Shown piece by piece: positions 1 through 9,567 of a stretch of DNA of 64,000 nt. Below the pieces are notes generated by a model, which was given only the letters and a program-made list of their open reading frames with translations, ran no database searches and was not told the DNA's origin. Each line of letters starts with the position of its first letter. The first letter of the stretch is position 1. Source of the stretch: Uranotaenia lowii (Eukaryota; Arthropoda; Insecta; Diptera; Culicidae); assembly GCF_029784155.1 (NCBI RefSeq), contig NC_073692.1, positions 317,158,105-317,222,104 of the forward strand, in the 5' to 3' direction. A program made the translations under genes and the position numbers.

Positions 1-2189
1 TCGGCAAAGCAGATAAGTTGACTGGATCTGTTGAAAATCGTGCCCCGCATTTCGCCCACCGCTCGTCGAATAACACCTTCTAGCGCCACGTTGAACATCA
101 TGCAGGAAAGACCATCACCTTGTCGAAGCCCCCTGCGCGATTCGAATGAACTCGACAATTCACCCGAAATCCGCACACAGCACTGCGTTCCATCCATCGT
201 CGCCTTGATCAGTCTGATCAGCTTCCCGGAAAAGCCGTTCTCGTCCATGATTTTCCATAGCTCGTTACGGTCGATCGTGTCGTATGCGGCTTTGAAGTCG
301 ATGAATAGATGGTGCGTAGGGACTTGGTGTTCACGGCATTTTTGGAGGATTTGCCGTAATGTGAATATCGTCGTAGACCGTCCCTCCATAAAGCCGGCCT
401 GGTGACTTCCCACGAATCTGTTTGCTTGTGGCGTTAAGCGGCGGAGTAGGATTCGGGACAACACTTTGTAGGCGGCATTGAGGACAGTGATCGCTCGGTA
501 GTTCTCACAGTCCAATTTGTCGCCCTTCTTGTAGATGGGGCATATAACCCCCTCCTTCCACTCCTCCGGTAGCTGTTCTATGTCCCAGATCCGGATTATC
601 AACCGGTGTAGGCAATCGGCCAACCTGTCCGGGCCCATTTTGATGAGTTCAGCTGCGATGCCATCCTTCCCAGCCGATTTGTTTCTATTCAGCTGGCGAA
701 TGGCTTCCTTAACTTCACTCATCGTTGGGAGTGGCTCGTCTTCGTCGTTGGCTACGCCGGCGATGTACCTTCCCCCACCGTCTTGATCTCCTGCATGTGC
801 GCCGTTCAGGTGTTCATCGAAGTGCTGCTTCCACCTTTTCATCACCTCACGATTGTCCGTCAGGATACCCCCGTCCTTATCCCGGCACATTTCGGCTTGC
901 GGCACGAAGCCTTTGCGAGATGCGTTGAGTTTCTGATAGAACTTTCGTGTTTCTTGGGAACGATGCAGCTGCTCCAGCTCCTCGAGCTCCTCCTCCTCCA
1001 GGCGGCGCTTTTTCTCCTGGAAAAGTCGGACTCGCTGCCTCTTCCGCTGTCGGTGATTTTCCACATTTCGACGGGTGCCTCTCTGCACTACTGCCGCCCG
1101 CGCGGCATTCTCTTCGTCCATCACCCTCCTACACTCCTCGTCGAACCAGTCGTTCCGTCGAGATCGCTCCACATAACCGATGACATTCTCCGCAGCACTG
1201 TTGATGGCTGTTTTGATGGTATCCCAACAGTCCTCGAGAGGGGCTTCGTCAAGCTCGCCCTCTGCCGGCAGCGCTGCTTCGACCGATTGCGCGTAGTCTG
1301 CCGCGACCTCAGGTTGCTTCAGTCGCGCGATATTTAACCGAGGCGGGCGCCGGTTTCGCGTGTTGTTCACTACGGAGAGTTTTGGGCGCATCTTCACCAT
1401 CACCAGATAATGGTCCGACTCGATGTTGGCGCCCCGACAGGATCTGACGTCGATGATGTCCGAAAAGTGCCGGCTGTCGATCAAAACGTGGTCGATCTGT
1501 GATTGCGTTTGGTACGGTGATCTCCAGGTGTACTTGTGTGGGAGGCGGTGCTGAAAAAAGGTACTACGTACGGCCATTCGTTTGGAGGCGGCGAAATCAA
1601 TAAGTCTGAGGCCGTTTTCGTTGGTCAGCTGGTGCGCGCTGAACCTTCCAATTGTCGGTTTAAATTCCTCCTCCTGGCCGACCTGAGCATTGAAATCCCC
1701 GATGACGATCTTGATATCATGTTTTGGGCAACGGTCGTATTCACGCTCCAGCTGCGCGTAGAATTCGTCTTTGTCGTCACCGGTACTTCCGAGGTGAGGG
1801 CTGTGCACGTTGATGATGCTTATGTTGAAGAACCGGCCCTTGATTCTCAACCGGCACATTCGTGAGTTGATCGGCCACCACCCGATCACGCGCTTTTGCA
1901 TCTTTCCCATCACTATAAAAGCTGTTCCAAGCTCGTGTGTGTTGCCGCAGCTCTGGTAGATGGCACGACCATCTGGGTACGTTCGTACCGTGGAGCCCTT
2001 CCAGCATACCTCCTGCAGCGCTACGATGTCGAATTTGCGGCTCTTCAATTCGTTGGAGAGCACGTGGGTACTGCCCACAAAATTTAGAGATCGGCAGTTC
2101 CATGTTCCAAGTTTCCAATCGCTAGTCCCTTTTCGTCGCGTGGGTCTTTGCCGATTTCCATCCGAAATTTGTTGTTCGTTGTTCGTTGC
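1..2189 (-). CDS. RTE endonuclease-reverse transcriptase, partial, frame open to the window edge
   Basis: Minus-strand frame with no stop from a TAA at 2190-2192 down to base 1, about 729 codons. The endonuclease comes first (W-N-C-R-S-L near 2090, L-Q-E-V near 2010, GDFNAQV at about 1680-1700, Q-I-D-H-V near 1480, S-D-H-Y near 1410). A charged Glu/Arg-rich linker follows (about 960-1080), then RT with IYKKGDKLDCENYRAI at about 485-532, FIDFKAAYD near 300, the L-R-Q-G-D turn near 125 and F-A-(D) at the very edge, the start of the FADD catalytic box. The protein nicks target DNA and primes cDNA synthesis from the nick. No in-frame ATG precedes the endonuclease; the first is at 1910, inside it, so the start is unresolved. 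A one-base indel near 2125 or an unusual start are both possible. Because the frame does not close inside the window it is easily missed, and the copy may be coding-competent. Confidence 0.85.
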
Positions 2190-2523
2190 TTACATTTTTT
2201 GTAGTCACAGGCTCGCAAGGCCCGCAGCTAACCCCACTATCTCGCAGGAGGACCGTCGTGATGTTGCTGTTTTGGGTCCCGAACACCACCAGGACGCTGT
2301 TGCACTCCGCACGCCGCCCCTGACATGGAGAACAGACGCGTACGAAGCCCCCTAACTCATTCTGCATGCGACCAAAGCATCCACCGGGGTTGGGTACCCG
2401 ATCTCCGCTAAGGTTGCTCGCACCCCAGCTAGCACCACGGGGAGGTAGAGAATCGGAGTTGCAGACAAGAGGTGATATGACCACTACCCGAAGGTTGGGT
2501 GTATGGGGTCTCGAGTTGCACAT
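2122..2523 (-). CDS. short open frame in the RTE leader, possible ORF1 or 5' part of ORF2
   Basis: 133 codons from an ATG at 2523 to a TAG at 2122, overlapping the start of the endonuclease frame in a different phase. It is Cys-rich in the middle (CSPCQGRRAEC) and otherwise without a recognised domain. It lies where some RTE elements have a short ORF1 or leader. It could equally be the true N-terminus of the endonuclease ORF disconnected by one indel, since the two frames meet within about 20 bases of each other. Function not assigned. Confidence 0.3.
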   Translation of the reverse strand: MCNSRPHTPNLRVVVISPLVCNSDSLPPRGASWGASNLSGDRVPNPGGCFGRMQNELGGFVRVCSPCQGRRAECNSVLVVFGTQNSNITTVLLRDSGVSCGPCEPVTTKNVSNEQRTTNFGWKSAKTHATKRD

Positions 2524-2640
2524 TGTCTACTTCGCCAGCCAAATTTTCGTGGTATTGCGTCCGAATCACTATTCAAGTAGAAACTCCTCGGCTTTGAAGC
2601 CAATTGCGAGAAGAAGTTCGTATGGGATCTGTTGGTACTT

Positions 2641-4299
2641 TATACAATGTATTAGACATTAGGGAATATTAATTTTTTTTTCTAATTGTATTGTCCAAAT
2701 GTAAACATGGATTACTCTGTCAAATGCCTATAGTTAAGATTAACTCACCAAACATCTCTTGAATTTTATTGATTCCGCATGATGTTACATGAGGTTATCA
2801 GAATTTCTCCCACGTGTATCCGGGTCCAGATGGATAATATGAATTCTAAACATGGATTCATCCCCTGAACTCTCAAGCTATATTCCGAATCAAAGCTCAC
2901 CTGATCTGACATTTCTTGCACAGAAAAAAAGGTCAGGAATAAAAGATAAAATTCGGCGAGTAACGTCACGTGACTTGAAAAATAAGGTCAAAACTTAGGA
3001 TTGTAATTGTAAGGCAAAATTTATAAAATGACAATTTTTGATAGGATTTCTCAGGGTTTTCCAAAGTTTCTTCATGATTCGTATTTCTAATTTATTTTAT
3101 TCTGGATTTTAGTTTAGTTTCAAATAAAAAACAACAAAAATAAAATTTTATACATACTGCCAGCTTGATTTTTTTTTTTGTTTATTCAAAAGGTGTATAG
3201 AATTATAAAATTATGATGCAAATGATTTTTTTTCGACAAATTGAAAAATTCAATTCGATTTTTTTTTGAGTATCTATTTTTTTGTTTGTAACAATATGAT
3301 TGAAAAATAAAAATTATATAAAATATTTGCTGATATCCAATTTTCATGAGATTCAGTGGGTTTTTTTGCACCCACCTACATCCACGTTTTTCAATGCATT
3401 GTAGTTTAACCATTTCATTTGGACGTGGTACGTTTTTTTCAACCGACACACCCCGCTGACGATTATATTAACAGTTCTTCGTTCTCGTTTCCAAAACCAA
3501 CCGTGAATGGGGTTGGACGTCACCGTTTGGATTGTTTTTACCTTAATCTCGCTGTCCAACGGAATGTAAAATCATGTTTTTGTTGCAACTGTTTTTTGGC
3601 GCACTAAGTTGGAGAACAGAGATTTTTTTTTATTGGAAATGGATTTCTTTCAATTCTAAATTACGAATTATTATTGGTATTCAGCAATCTCAACTTAAAC
3701 AAAATATGAATTTCTTTATTGGACTACATAATTTTGACTTCTTACATACAATTTGATTTTTTCGAGTGTTTCAAATGACAAAACAAAATCCAAAAAGTGT
3801 CATTAAAATCAGAGGAAAAAAAAATCTAACAAGTGATATAAGATTTATTTCTTGAAAAATTTGGCTACATTTGTGTTACTTTCAAGGTGGTTTGCCGTTG
3901 CACATTAGGAATATAAATTTAGATTTTTGTTGCCTTCGTTTAACCTATCGAACAATTTAAGTTTACATACACCTACTTATGCTTGAGGTGCAGACTAGAA
4001 AAATACTAATTATAGCTGATTATAACTAATTTTCCATTCAATTAAACCCCTTTTTCGAAGTGTGATGTTTTCACACGCGTAATGCGTAGATAAGATGTGT
4101 GCCTCATTAACTTTGTCATATAGGAAAGTGATGTCTTTTTTGTGAAGCAGGTTGAACGTTCGATCTACCTAGTCATGATATTTCTATTACCTATTAGATT
4201 TGCGGAATCAGTTACAGCTTCAATTGAATTGTGCTTAAAATTGCTCGGAATCACCGAATAAATAAAAAAAAAAGGTTAACTTAAGCATGTAGGTTTAGA
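2641..4299. other. AT-rich intergenic stretch, 3' side of PGAP1
   Basis: No coding frame with recognisable content on either strand. About 2790-2840 contains a fragment (gaggttatcagaa..., tccgggtcc) that resembles the GGTTATCAGAATATTTCCC block at 54750, part of a dispersed repeat rich in 'ccggg' motifs. A minus-strand AATAAA (plus TTTATT) occurs at 3844-3849 and could serve as a distal PGAP1 poly(A) signal. Confidence 0.4.
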
Positions 4300-4305
4300 T
4301 TTAAT
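4300..4305 (-). terminator. candidate poly(A) signal of PGAP1
   Basis: Minus-strand ATTAAA about 100 bases past the PGAP1 stop codon. It is a common variant hexamer; a canonical AATAAA appears only about 560 bases past the stop (3844-3849). Choice between them is inference. Confidence 0.3.
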
Positions 4306-4407
4306 TCAACAAATTGGATCTTCTATGTTTGAAAAAGCATATAAATTCAAGTAGAAATACAGTGTAAATTTTTCCTAGATGATGTAGGACAAGAATAAGT
4401 AGTAGAT

Positions 4408-7329
4408 TTAACTTTGCTTCAGCTTGATTTGATGACCGACCAGCTGATGCACCGTTACGGCTAGAAAAATCCCGGAAAGGACCCAATTCAACCGGTACAG
4501 GGACATCTGACAGTAGATGATGCAAACGACCGCGCCGAGGTACATGATGGCCGACAGGAGATTGTAGCCGGCCACGTCCCGGGGGGTGTTTAGCTGCCAA
4601 AGGATCGAAAGGCTGGAGAGGATGCAGATGGCCGGAATGAGAGAGGAGTCCGGTTTGAGTGATGTCGTTTGGCTGTAGCCCTTGGCCCAGGTCAGGAAGC
4701 TGGGGAAGTTGATGATGCAGGTGATGATGAGTAGCAGGAATAGGGTCAGGTGGAAGTTGATGCTTGCGAGGCCTTCGTGTAGGTTTTCGTACTCTTTTTG
4801 TTTGGCTGGGTCGGTAGGTTGGGTTAATTCGGTAGGGGATGCAGGGGTTTGGGGCGGTTCTTCTTCTTGTGGTTGGGGTGGCTTCATTTTCTTTATGGAA
4901 AACTTTTCGCCCTTGGCCGGAATGTGTATTCCGAAGAGCTTTTTGGCAATTCTTTGGGCCGTTTTGAAGACGAAAACTTCCAGGTAGTCCTCGTACATCC
5001 GGGTGAGTTGCAGGAAGTAAACGAAAATGGCCCCGACTAAGGAAACACTTCCGCAGGAAACGAAAGCGATTGAAAGGAGGAAGAGGCCGGCTAGGAGCGG
5101 GAATTTTTGGATGCAAGAACAGATGGTAGATGAAAGGGCCGGAATCGGGAGAGCAACGATTCTGAGTATAATTTTGTGACTGAAGTTTCCGCAGAAGACT
5201 ACTGCGGCCCAAATTGAAGCGGTCAGGATGAGGAGGATTCCTAGGGCAGCTCCGTGGATTATTACGGACACAAAAATAGGGTGATCGTATTCTTCTGGCT
5301 GGGGCAAAACTTTGAACATGATTACGAACTTTGCGAATAACCGAGAAGCGGTGATTACGAAGAAAGGCGTTGATTTGGTGAGTGCCGAGTATAGTTTGCC
5401 ACATTTGAAGCTTGAATCCGGTGGGGTAATCGAGATTTGATGTTTGAAAGCTAGCAGAACGATGGCTACGAAGTGAGCTGGGATCCATGGACCGAAATGT
5501 TGAGCTATCCGGGCCATAACTACGCCTAGAGGTTGTGAGTAGCTAAACGAGTATCGACATTTTGGGTCCAGATGAAGTTCTACAGCCACTGGGTTTTCCG
5601 TAGCATTGAATCCGCTAGGTTTTTTGATAGGAACATAGATGTAGAATACTGACGAATTTCTCACGTGTTGGTACGTATATCTCTGATGATCTTTGGCCCA
5701 AGGAACATTCACGATTGCGGTTATTAAAGGCGTATTGCCGCTACAAGAATTTATATTTACATTTAGTGCTATGGTTTGGTGGGGATGTTCTAGTCCAAAA
5801 ATATTGAGGACGTAGAAAGTGCTTCCTAATAGAGTATCATCTAATAATTGTTTCCTAAAATAATCGAACCATCGAGGCATGTAAATGCTTAGCTCTCGAT
5901 CTTCGTAGCTGCTTATGTCGACGTTTAGTTGAGCTGGTTCATCCGTCTTCGGTAGCTTTAGCAAAACGTGAGTCCACCGAGGGTTGGTTCTTTTAATGTC
6001 ATGTAAATTAACCATAGCTATCTGTCGTTCGTGTTCAATGGCAGGCATCGTGCGACTAAAGTTTGCCAACGGAGAAGCTTTAGAGCAGTACTTCATTGTT
6101 TTGGTTACTTCAGTTGCCTGACATCCAAAAACCCATCCCTCGGGCTCAAGATTTATAATTTCAGCCTTCAAAAACCTATACTGTACCGATTCATACAAAG
6201 GGATCATTTGAACGCGTTCCTTTTCTAAACCAGTTTCAAACGTAAGCTGAAAATTTCTCCTAATATCTTCGTGCCATTCTTCATATTCAATATTATTTGT
6301 CAAACTATCTTCACACTTTGAGTTTTGCTTGTCAATACCCCGGAAATACTTATCCGCCAACATCATCCTAGTAGTTTTATCTTCAATAAAATCATTCCTC
6401 CCACCTCGATTGTTCGTTACAAGTAAGCTATACAGATATCGGTTTACAATAAGAACAAACTGCAGACACCAAATCACACAAAGATGATCGGTAGACACCC
6501 AAGCATTCGGCACATTGTGAGTCATGGCATGCAGATCACTAAACATCGAATCAGTTAGTCCATCATGAACCAATGTGTCCCGAATGCCTCCCCCAAAGGT
6601 TAGAAAAGTTATGTGATCCAAAGCTTTGTTTTCGTTCAAGTCATATTTTTGGTTAACAGTCCTCTTTTGCTTCCACTGCTCATTAACTGTCGAATAGAAC
6701 TTTCCGTAATAGTGGTCCAATGCCAGAACCGGTACATCGATCGGCGATGATACAGCTATTATCGTATTGACCATTGGCCCAATCATCGGATGGGAAGCAG
6801 CAGCTTGAGCAATCTTCCCTCCAACCGAATGGCCAACCAAAACTATCGATTTCGCTCCATTCGGAAACCGCGTATAAAGTTTCAAAATACTTTTGATACA
6901 TTCCTGAACATACTCGGTCTGGCGCTCAAGCAATCCCCCATACAGGCCGGAGTACTGTTCGTTGAAATCTATCGTGAAATAGTCCAAGTGCTGTCGCCAT
7001 CCGTTGTCTAGTCCCTTGCGCAATGCGACCGAAGCCAGAGAACGAGCCTGTTTATAAGACCCTCCATTGCCAGGAATAAACAGCACCGGTGCTCCAGTAA
7101 ATTCCATCCGCCGAACCATTTCCACCATATGACCTTCCGAATAAGCGTACAATCCATAGCCGGTAAAATTGTCATCCTCCGGAAAACTGATCCGACTAAA
7201 CTGGGGATACTCGAACATGTACGTCATTTTGCACTGATTCTCCTCCACCTTCTGGATGTTGACCAGCAACCCGTACATCATCAGCAACAGAACCACCAAG
7301 GAACACACCGTGCACAGCTTCCCCAACAT
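4408..7329 (-). CDS. PGAP1: GPI inositol-deacylase PGAP1/Bst1, complete single-exon coding sequence
   Basis: 973-residue protein. The family removes the acyl chain from inositol of GPI anchors in the ER, which permits ER exit of GPI-anchored proteins. Seen in the sequence: an N-terminal hydrophobic anchor (residues about 5-23), the block PVLFIPGNGGSYKQARS (81-97) and the serine-hydrolase elbow G-H-S-V-G-G with Ser at about 168 (family form G-H-S-M-G-G). A luminal domain follows, then a series of hydrophobic segments in the C-terminal third. The C-terminus is K-L-K-Q-S, fitting the KxKxx ER-retrieval pattern. The ATG at 7329 is the first in frame and sits just before the N-terminal anchor. Length matches family members. 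No intron interrupts the 2.9 kb. A Pro/Glu/Gln-rich cytosolic-type insert occupies about residues 815-845. No defect was seen, so it is probably functional. Confidence 0.95.
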   Translation of the reverse strand: MLGKLCTVCSLVVLLLMMYGLLVNIQKVEENQCKMTYMFEYPQFSRISFPEDDNFTGYGLYAYSEGHMVEMVRRMEFTGAPVLFIPGNGGSYKQARSLASVALRKGLDNGWRQHLDYFTIDFNEQYSGLYGGLLERQTEYVQECIKSILKLYTRFPNGAKSIVLVGHSVGGKIAQAAASHPMIGPMVNTIIAVSSPIDVPVLALDHYYGKFYSTVNEQWKQKRTVNQKYDLNENKALDHITFLTFGGGIRDTLVHDGLTDSMFSDLHAMTHNVPNAWVSTDHLCVIWCLQFVLIVNRYLYSLLVTNNRGGRNDFIEDKTTRMMLADKYFRGIDKQNSKCEDSLTNNIEYEEWHEDIRRNFQLTFETGLEKERVQMIPLYESVQYRFLKAEIINLEPEGWVFGCQATEVTKTMKYCSKASPLANFSRTMPAIEHERQIAMVNLHDIKRTNPRWTHVLLKLPKTDEPAQLNVDISSYEDRELSIYMPRWFDYFRKQLLDDTLLGSTFYVLNIFGLEHPHQTIALNVNINSCSGNTPLITAIVNVPWAKDHQRYTYQHVRNSSVFYIYVPIKKPSGFNATENPVAVELHLDPKCRYSFSYSQPLGVVMARIAQHFGPWIPAHFVAIVLLAFKHQISITPPDSSFKCGKLYSALTKSTPFFVITASRLFAKFVIMFKVLPQPEEYDHPIFVSVIIHGAALGILLILTASIWAAVVFCGNFSHKIILRIVALPIPALSSTICSCIQKFPLLAGLFLLSIAFVSCGSVSLVGAIFVYFLQLTRMYEDYLEVFVFKTAQRIAKKLFGIHIPAKGEKFSIKKMKPPQPQEEEPPQTPASPTELTQPTDPAKQKEYENLHEGLASINFHLTLFLLLIITCIINFPSFLTWAKGYSQTTSLKPDSSLIPAICILSSLSILWQLNTPRDVAGYNLLSAIMYLGAVVCIIYCQMSLYRLNWVLSGIFLAVTVHQLVGHQIKLKQS

Positions 7330-7443
7330 CTTAAAGCCCTCGATTTCACTTAATTTTTTTGTGTTTTAATTTACAAATTTATTCCATCGCTGAGATATCA
7401 CAGAAATCGCACGACTCTGCTTATCAGTTCGCTGGAACTGTTT

Positions 7444-7503
7444 CTGAAGGGAGCACACAGGGTGTCAGATTACGCAAAACCAAAACAAAAACAAACAACT
7501 TAC
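7444..7503 (-). other. PGAP1: probable 5'UTR intron of PGAP1 (60 nt)
   Basis: On the minus strand GTAAGT starts at 7503, followed by a T-rich stretch, and TGTGTGCTCCCTTCAG ends at 7444. The 60-nt length is typical of small insect introns. The spliced product would continue about 114 bases to the PGAP1 ATG. A second candidate donor (AACG|GTAAGC) lies at 7799-7794, with possible acceptors near 7565 or 7646, so the leader may have two introns. The presence of an upstream intron argues against the gene being a retrocopy. Confidence 0.5.
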
Positions 7504-8574
7504 CGAGAAACGCGAGGAACCGGCGGCAACAAAGGCAAATTATTGATTTATTTCCTTCTATGTTCTAGCAAACTTGGACGGTACCGTTCTTGAATAATTC
7601 AAAACAAGCCGTGAGAACCGGAACCGGTGCAATGGTTTTTCAGACTAAAGAAAATACAGACATACAAATAGGTCAGTCACGATTTCAGGATGAATCACAA
7701 CTTGAATTAGTTACAAACGCCAACAAATCCACCCCAACCCAAGCCCCGTTGCATAATCCACAAGAGAAGTTTAGGTAAAAAATTTTAAATTTAGCTTACC
7801 GTTCTGCTGCACCATCAAAGAGGTCCGGACGGAATTCCAATTAACTGCTGCCACGCACGGCCACTTGCTTGCCTGAGTGCTGATGGTGCGAGACACCAAA
7901 ACGGAATGCGAGAATCAAAACAAACCGACAGCGACCGTCGGCTTACAGCCTGCTGTGAGTTTGCTGTCTATGTTGGAGATGGATTGCGGGAAAGATGTGA
8001 AATGTGTGAAACAGAAATCCAAAAGGAGATCGATTCTGGTAACTCCCTGTGGAACAGTATTGTGCGTAATGAAAAGAAAGATGCTTAAGTTGCGAAATTG
8101 AACAATTTATAGAAACTTGTGTTTATATACAGTTTATTGTTTATCCGGATTACAATCTGTATTTTTTAACATAATTTTAAACCCATACTTACATACATTT
8201 GAGGCGCTTTGGATCAGATAAATTCAAACACTCAATAGAAGATTCAGACTCAGAACTAGAATCAAGAATTCATTTTTTTTCATCCATCTAACATATGTTG
8301 GGCTTTTATAAAGAATTTGACGCTTGTAACATTAATTTAATCTATGTCTTTCAATTGGATCCGATAGGATTTTATATGGCGACCGTGAAACAAATCCATT
8401 GATAATTGATCACGCGCTCTCCCAATTATCTATTCACTGATTCAAAATTTATAATTCAAGATTCAGATTCAGATGATGAGGGTGAAAGCCGTGAAAGCAT
8501 TTGAATATCCCTCTGTAATTGAAATGTACAAAAAAAAAAGATTCGAAAGATTCAAAATTTCGGGTCAGAATTCT
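7504..8574. other. PGAP1 upstream region, no further gene seen
   Basis: The stretch 7504-7900 is less AT-rich and probably holds the PGAP1 leader exon(s) and promoter; no TATA box or other site was identified with confidence. Short open frames at 7590-8100 have no recognisable content. From about 8225 isolated 'gattcagaatc'-like words appear, the decayed edge of the minisatellite that follows. Confidence 0.4.
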
Positions 8575-9365
8575 TATTCCAAATTCAAAAATCTGATTCA
8601 GAATTCAGATACAGAATTCTGAATTCAGATTCAGAATTCAGATTCAAATTAAGAATTCAGAATCAGAATTCAGATTTAGAATTCAAATTCAGAAATCAGA
8701 TTCCGATTCAGAATTCAGATTCAGAATTCAGATTCTTAATTCAGATTCAGATTCAGAATTCAGATTCAGAACTCAGATTCAGAACTCAGATTCAGAATTC
8801 AGATTCAGAATTCAGATTCAGAATTCAGATTCAGAACTCAGATTCAGAATTCAGATTCAGAATTCAGATTAAGAATTCAGATTCAGAACTCAGATTCAGA
8901 ACTCAGATTCAGAATTCAGATTCAGAATTCAGATTCAGAATTCAGATTCAGAATTCAGATTCAGAATTCAGATTCAGAATTCAGATTCAGAATTCAGATT
9001 CATAATTCAGATTCAGAATTCAGATTCAGAACTCGGATTCAGAACTCAGATTCAGAATTCAGATTCAGAATTCAGATTCAGAATTCAGATTCAGAATTCA
9101 GATTCAGAATTTAGATTCAGAATTCAGATTCAGAATTCAGATTCAGAATTCAGATTCAGAATTCAGATTCAGAATTCAGATTCAGAATTCAGATTCAGAA
9201 TTCAGATTCAGAGTTCAGATTCAGAATTCAGATTCAGAATTCAGATTCAGAATTCAGATTCAGAATTCAGATTCAGAATTCAGATTCAGAATTCAGATTC
9301 AGAATTCAGATTCAGAATTCAGATTCAGAATTCAGATTCAGAATTCAGATTCAGAATTCAGATTC
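8575..9365. repeat. 13-bp minisatellite, left block
   Basis: Tandem copies of GATTCAGAATTCA, about 60 units. The left part is degenerate (aactca, taagaattc and gatacag variants); homogeneity increases to the right. The block is interrupted at 9366 by the gypsy element and resumes at 14222. Every unit carries an EcoRI-type GAATTC. The plus strand has no stop codon in any frame because three units (39 nt) translate to a stop-free 13-residue period. Confidence 0.97.
9361..9365. repeat. target site duplication of the gypsy element, left copy (GATTC)
   Basis: GATTC immediately precedes the LTR terminus TGTTT; the same five bases follow the other LTR at 14222-14226. Since GATTC is itself part of the 13-bp unit, the duplication added no foreign sequence to the array. 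Confidence 0.85.
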
Positions 9366-9549
9366 TGTTTCGGATGTTAAAGAAAACTCTAGAATTAACT
9401 TTTAGAGGAGCTTTATTCACGCGTCTTTCTCTACTGAGGTACAGAACTCGAATGAAGCAAGGAGCAGTGTTGCGTATTTAGATTGGCAGGAGCACGTCCA
9501 TAAACTACGAAACTAGGTGACTCCATATATTATGTTACATAATATAACA
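9366..9549 (-). repeat. gypsy LTR (3' LTR in element orientation)
   Basis: 184 bp with TG...CA ends. In element orientation it begins TGTTATATTATGTAACATAA, an imperfect palindrome, and ends ATCCGAAACA. One difference from its partner is at 9410. Confidence 0.96.
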
Positions 9550-9562
9550 TCTTCCCTGCTTT
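9550..9562 (-). other. polypurine tract of the gypsy element
   Basis: Minus strand reads AAAGCAGGGAAGA directly before the 3' LTR, a purine run in the place where plus-strand DNA priming occurs in this group. It starts only a few bases beyond the gag-pol stop. Confidence 0.8.
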
Positions 9563-9567
9563 GAAAA

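Larger units (their letters stand above)
1..2640 (-). mobile_element. RTE-type non-LTR retrotransposon, cut by the window edge
   Basis: GC-rich block in an otherwise AT-rich window. It carries an AP endonuclease followed by reverse transcriptase on the minus strand, the order used by RTE-clade LINEs. The 3' part (rest of RT and tail) lies before position 1. The 5' boundary is not marked by a clear repeat; composition turns AT-rich at about 2640. Pieces of related RTE elements recur at 61690-61800, 62115-62860 and 63918-64000, so the family has been active in this genome. Clade naming is from motif recognition, not from a tree. Confidence 0.85.

Noticed and set aside
783..1337. 184-codon plus-strand open frame
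   Set aside because: Opposite strand of the RTE endonuclease/RT frame, which is continuous through this region and carries all the recognisable motifs.
4301..5488. 395-codon minus-strand open frame
   Set aside because: Overlaps the 3' half of PGAP1 in another phase; the sequence is low-complexity Pro/Arg/His and begins inside the gene. PGAP1 explains the region.
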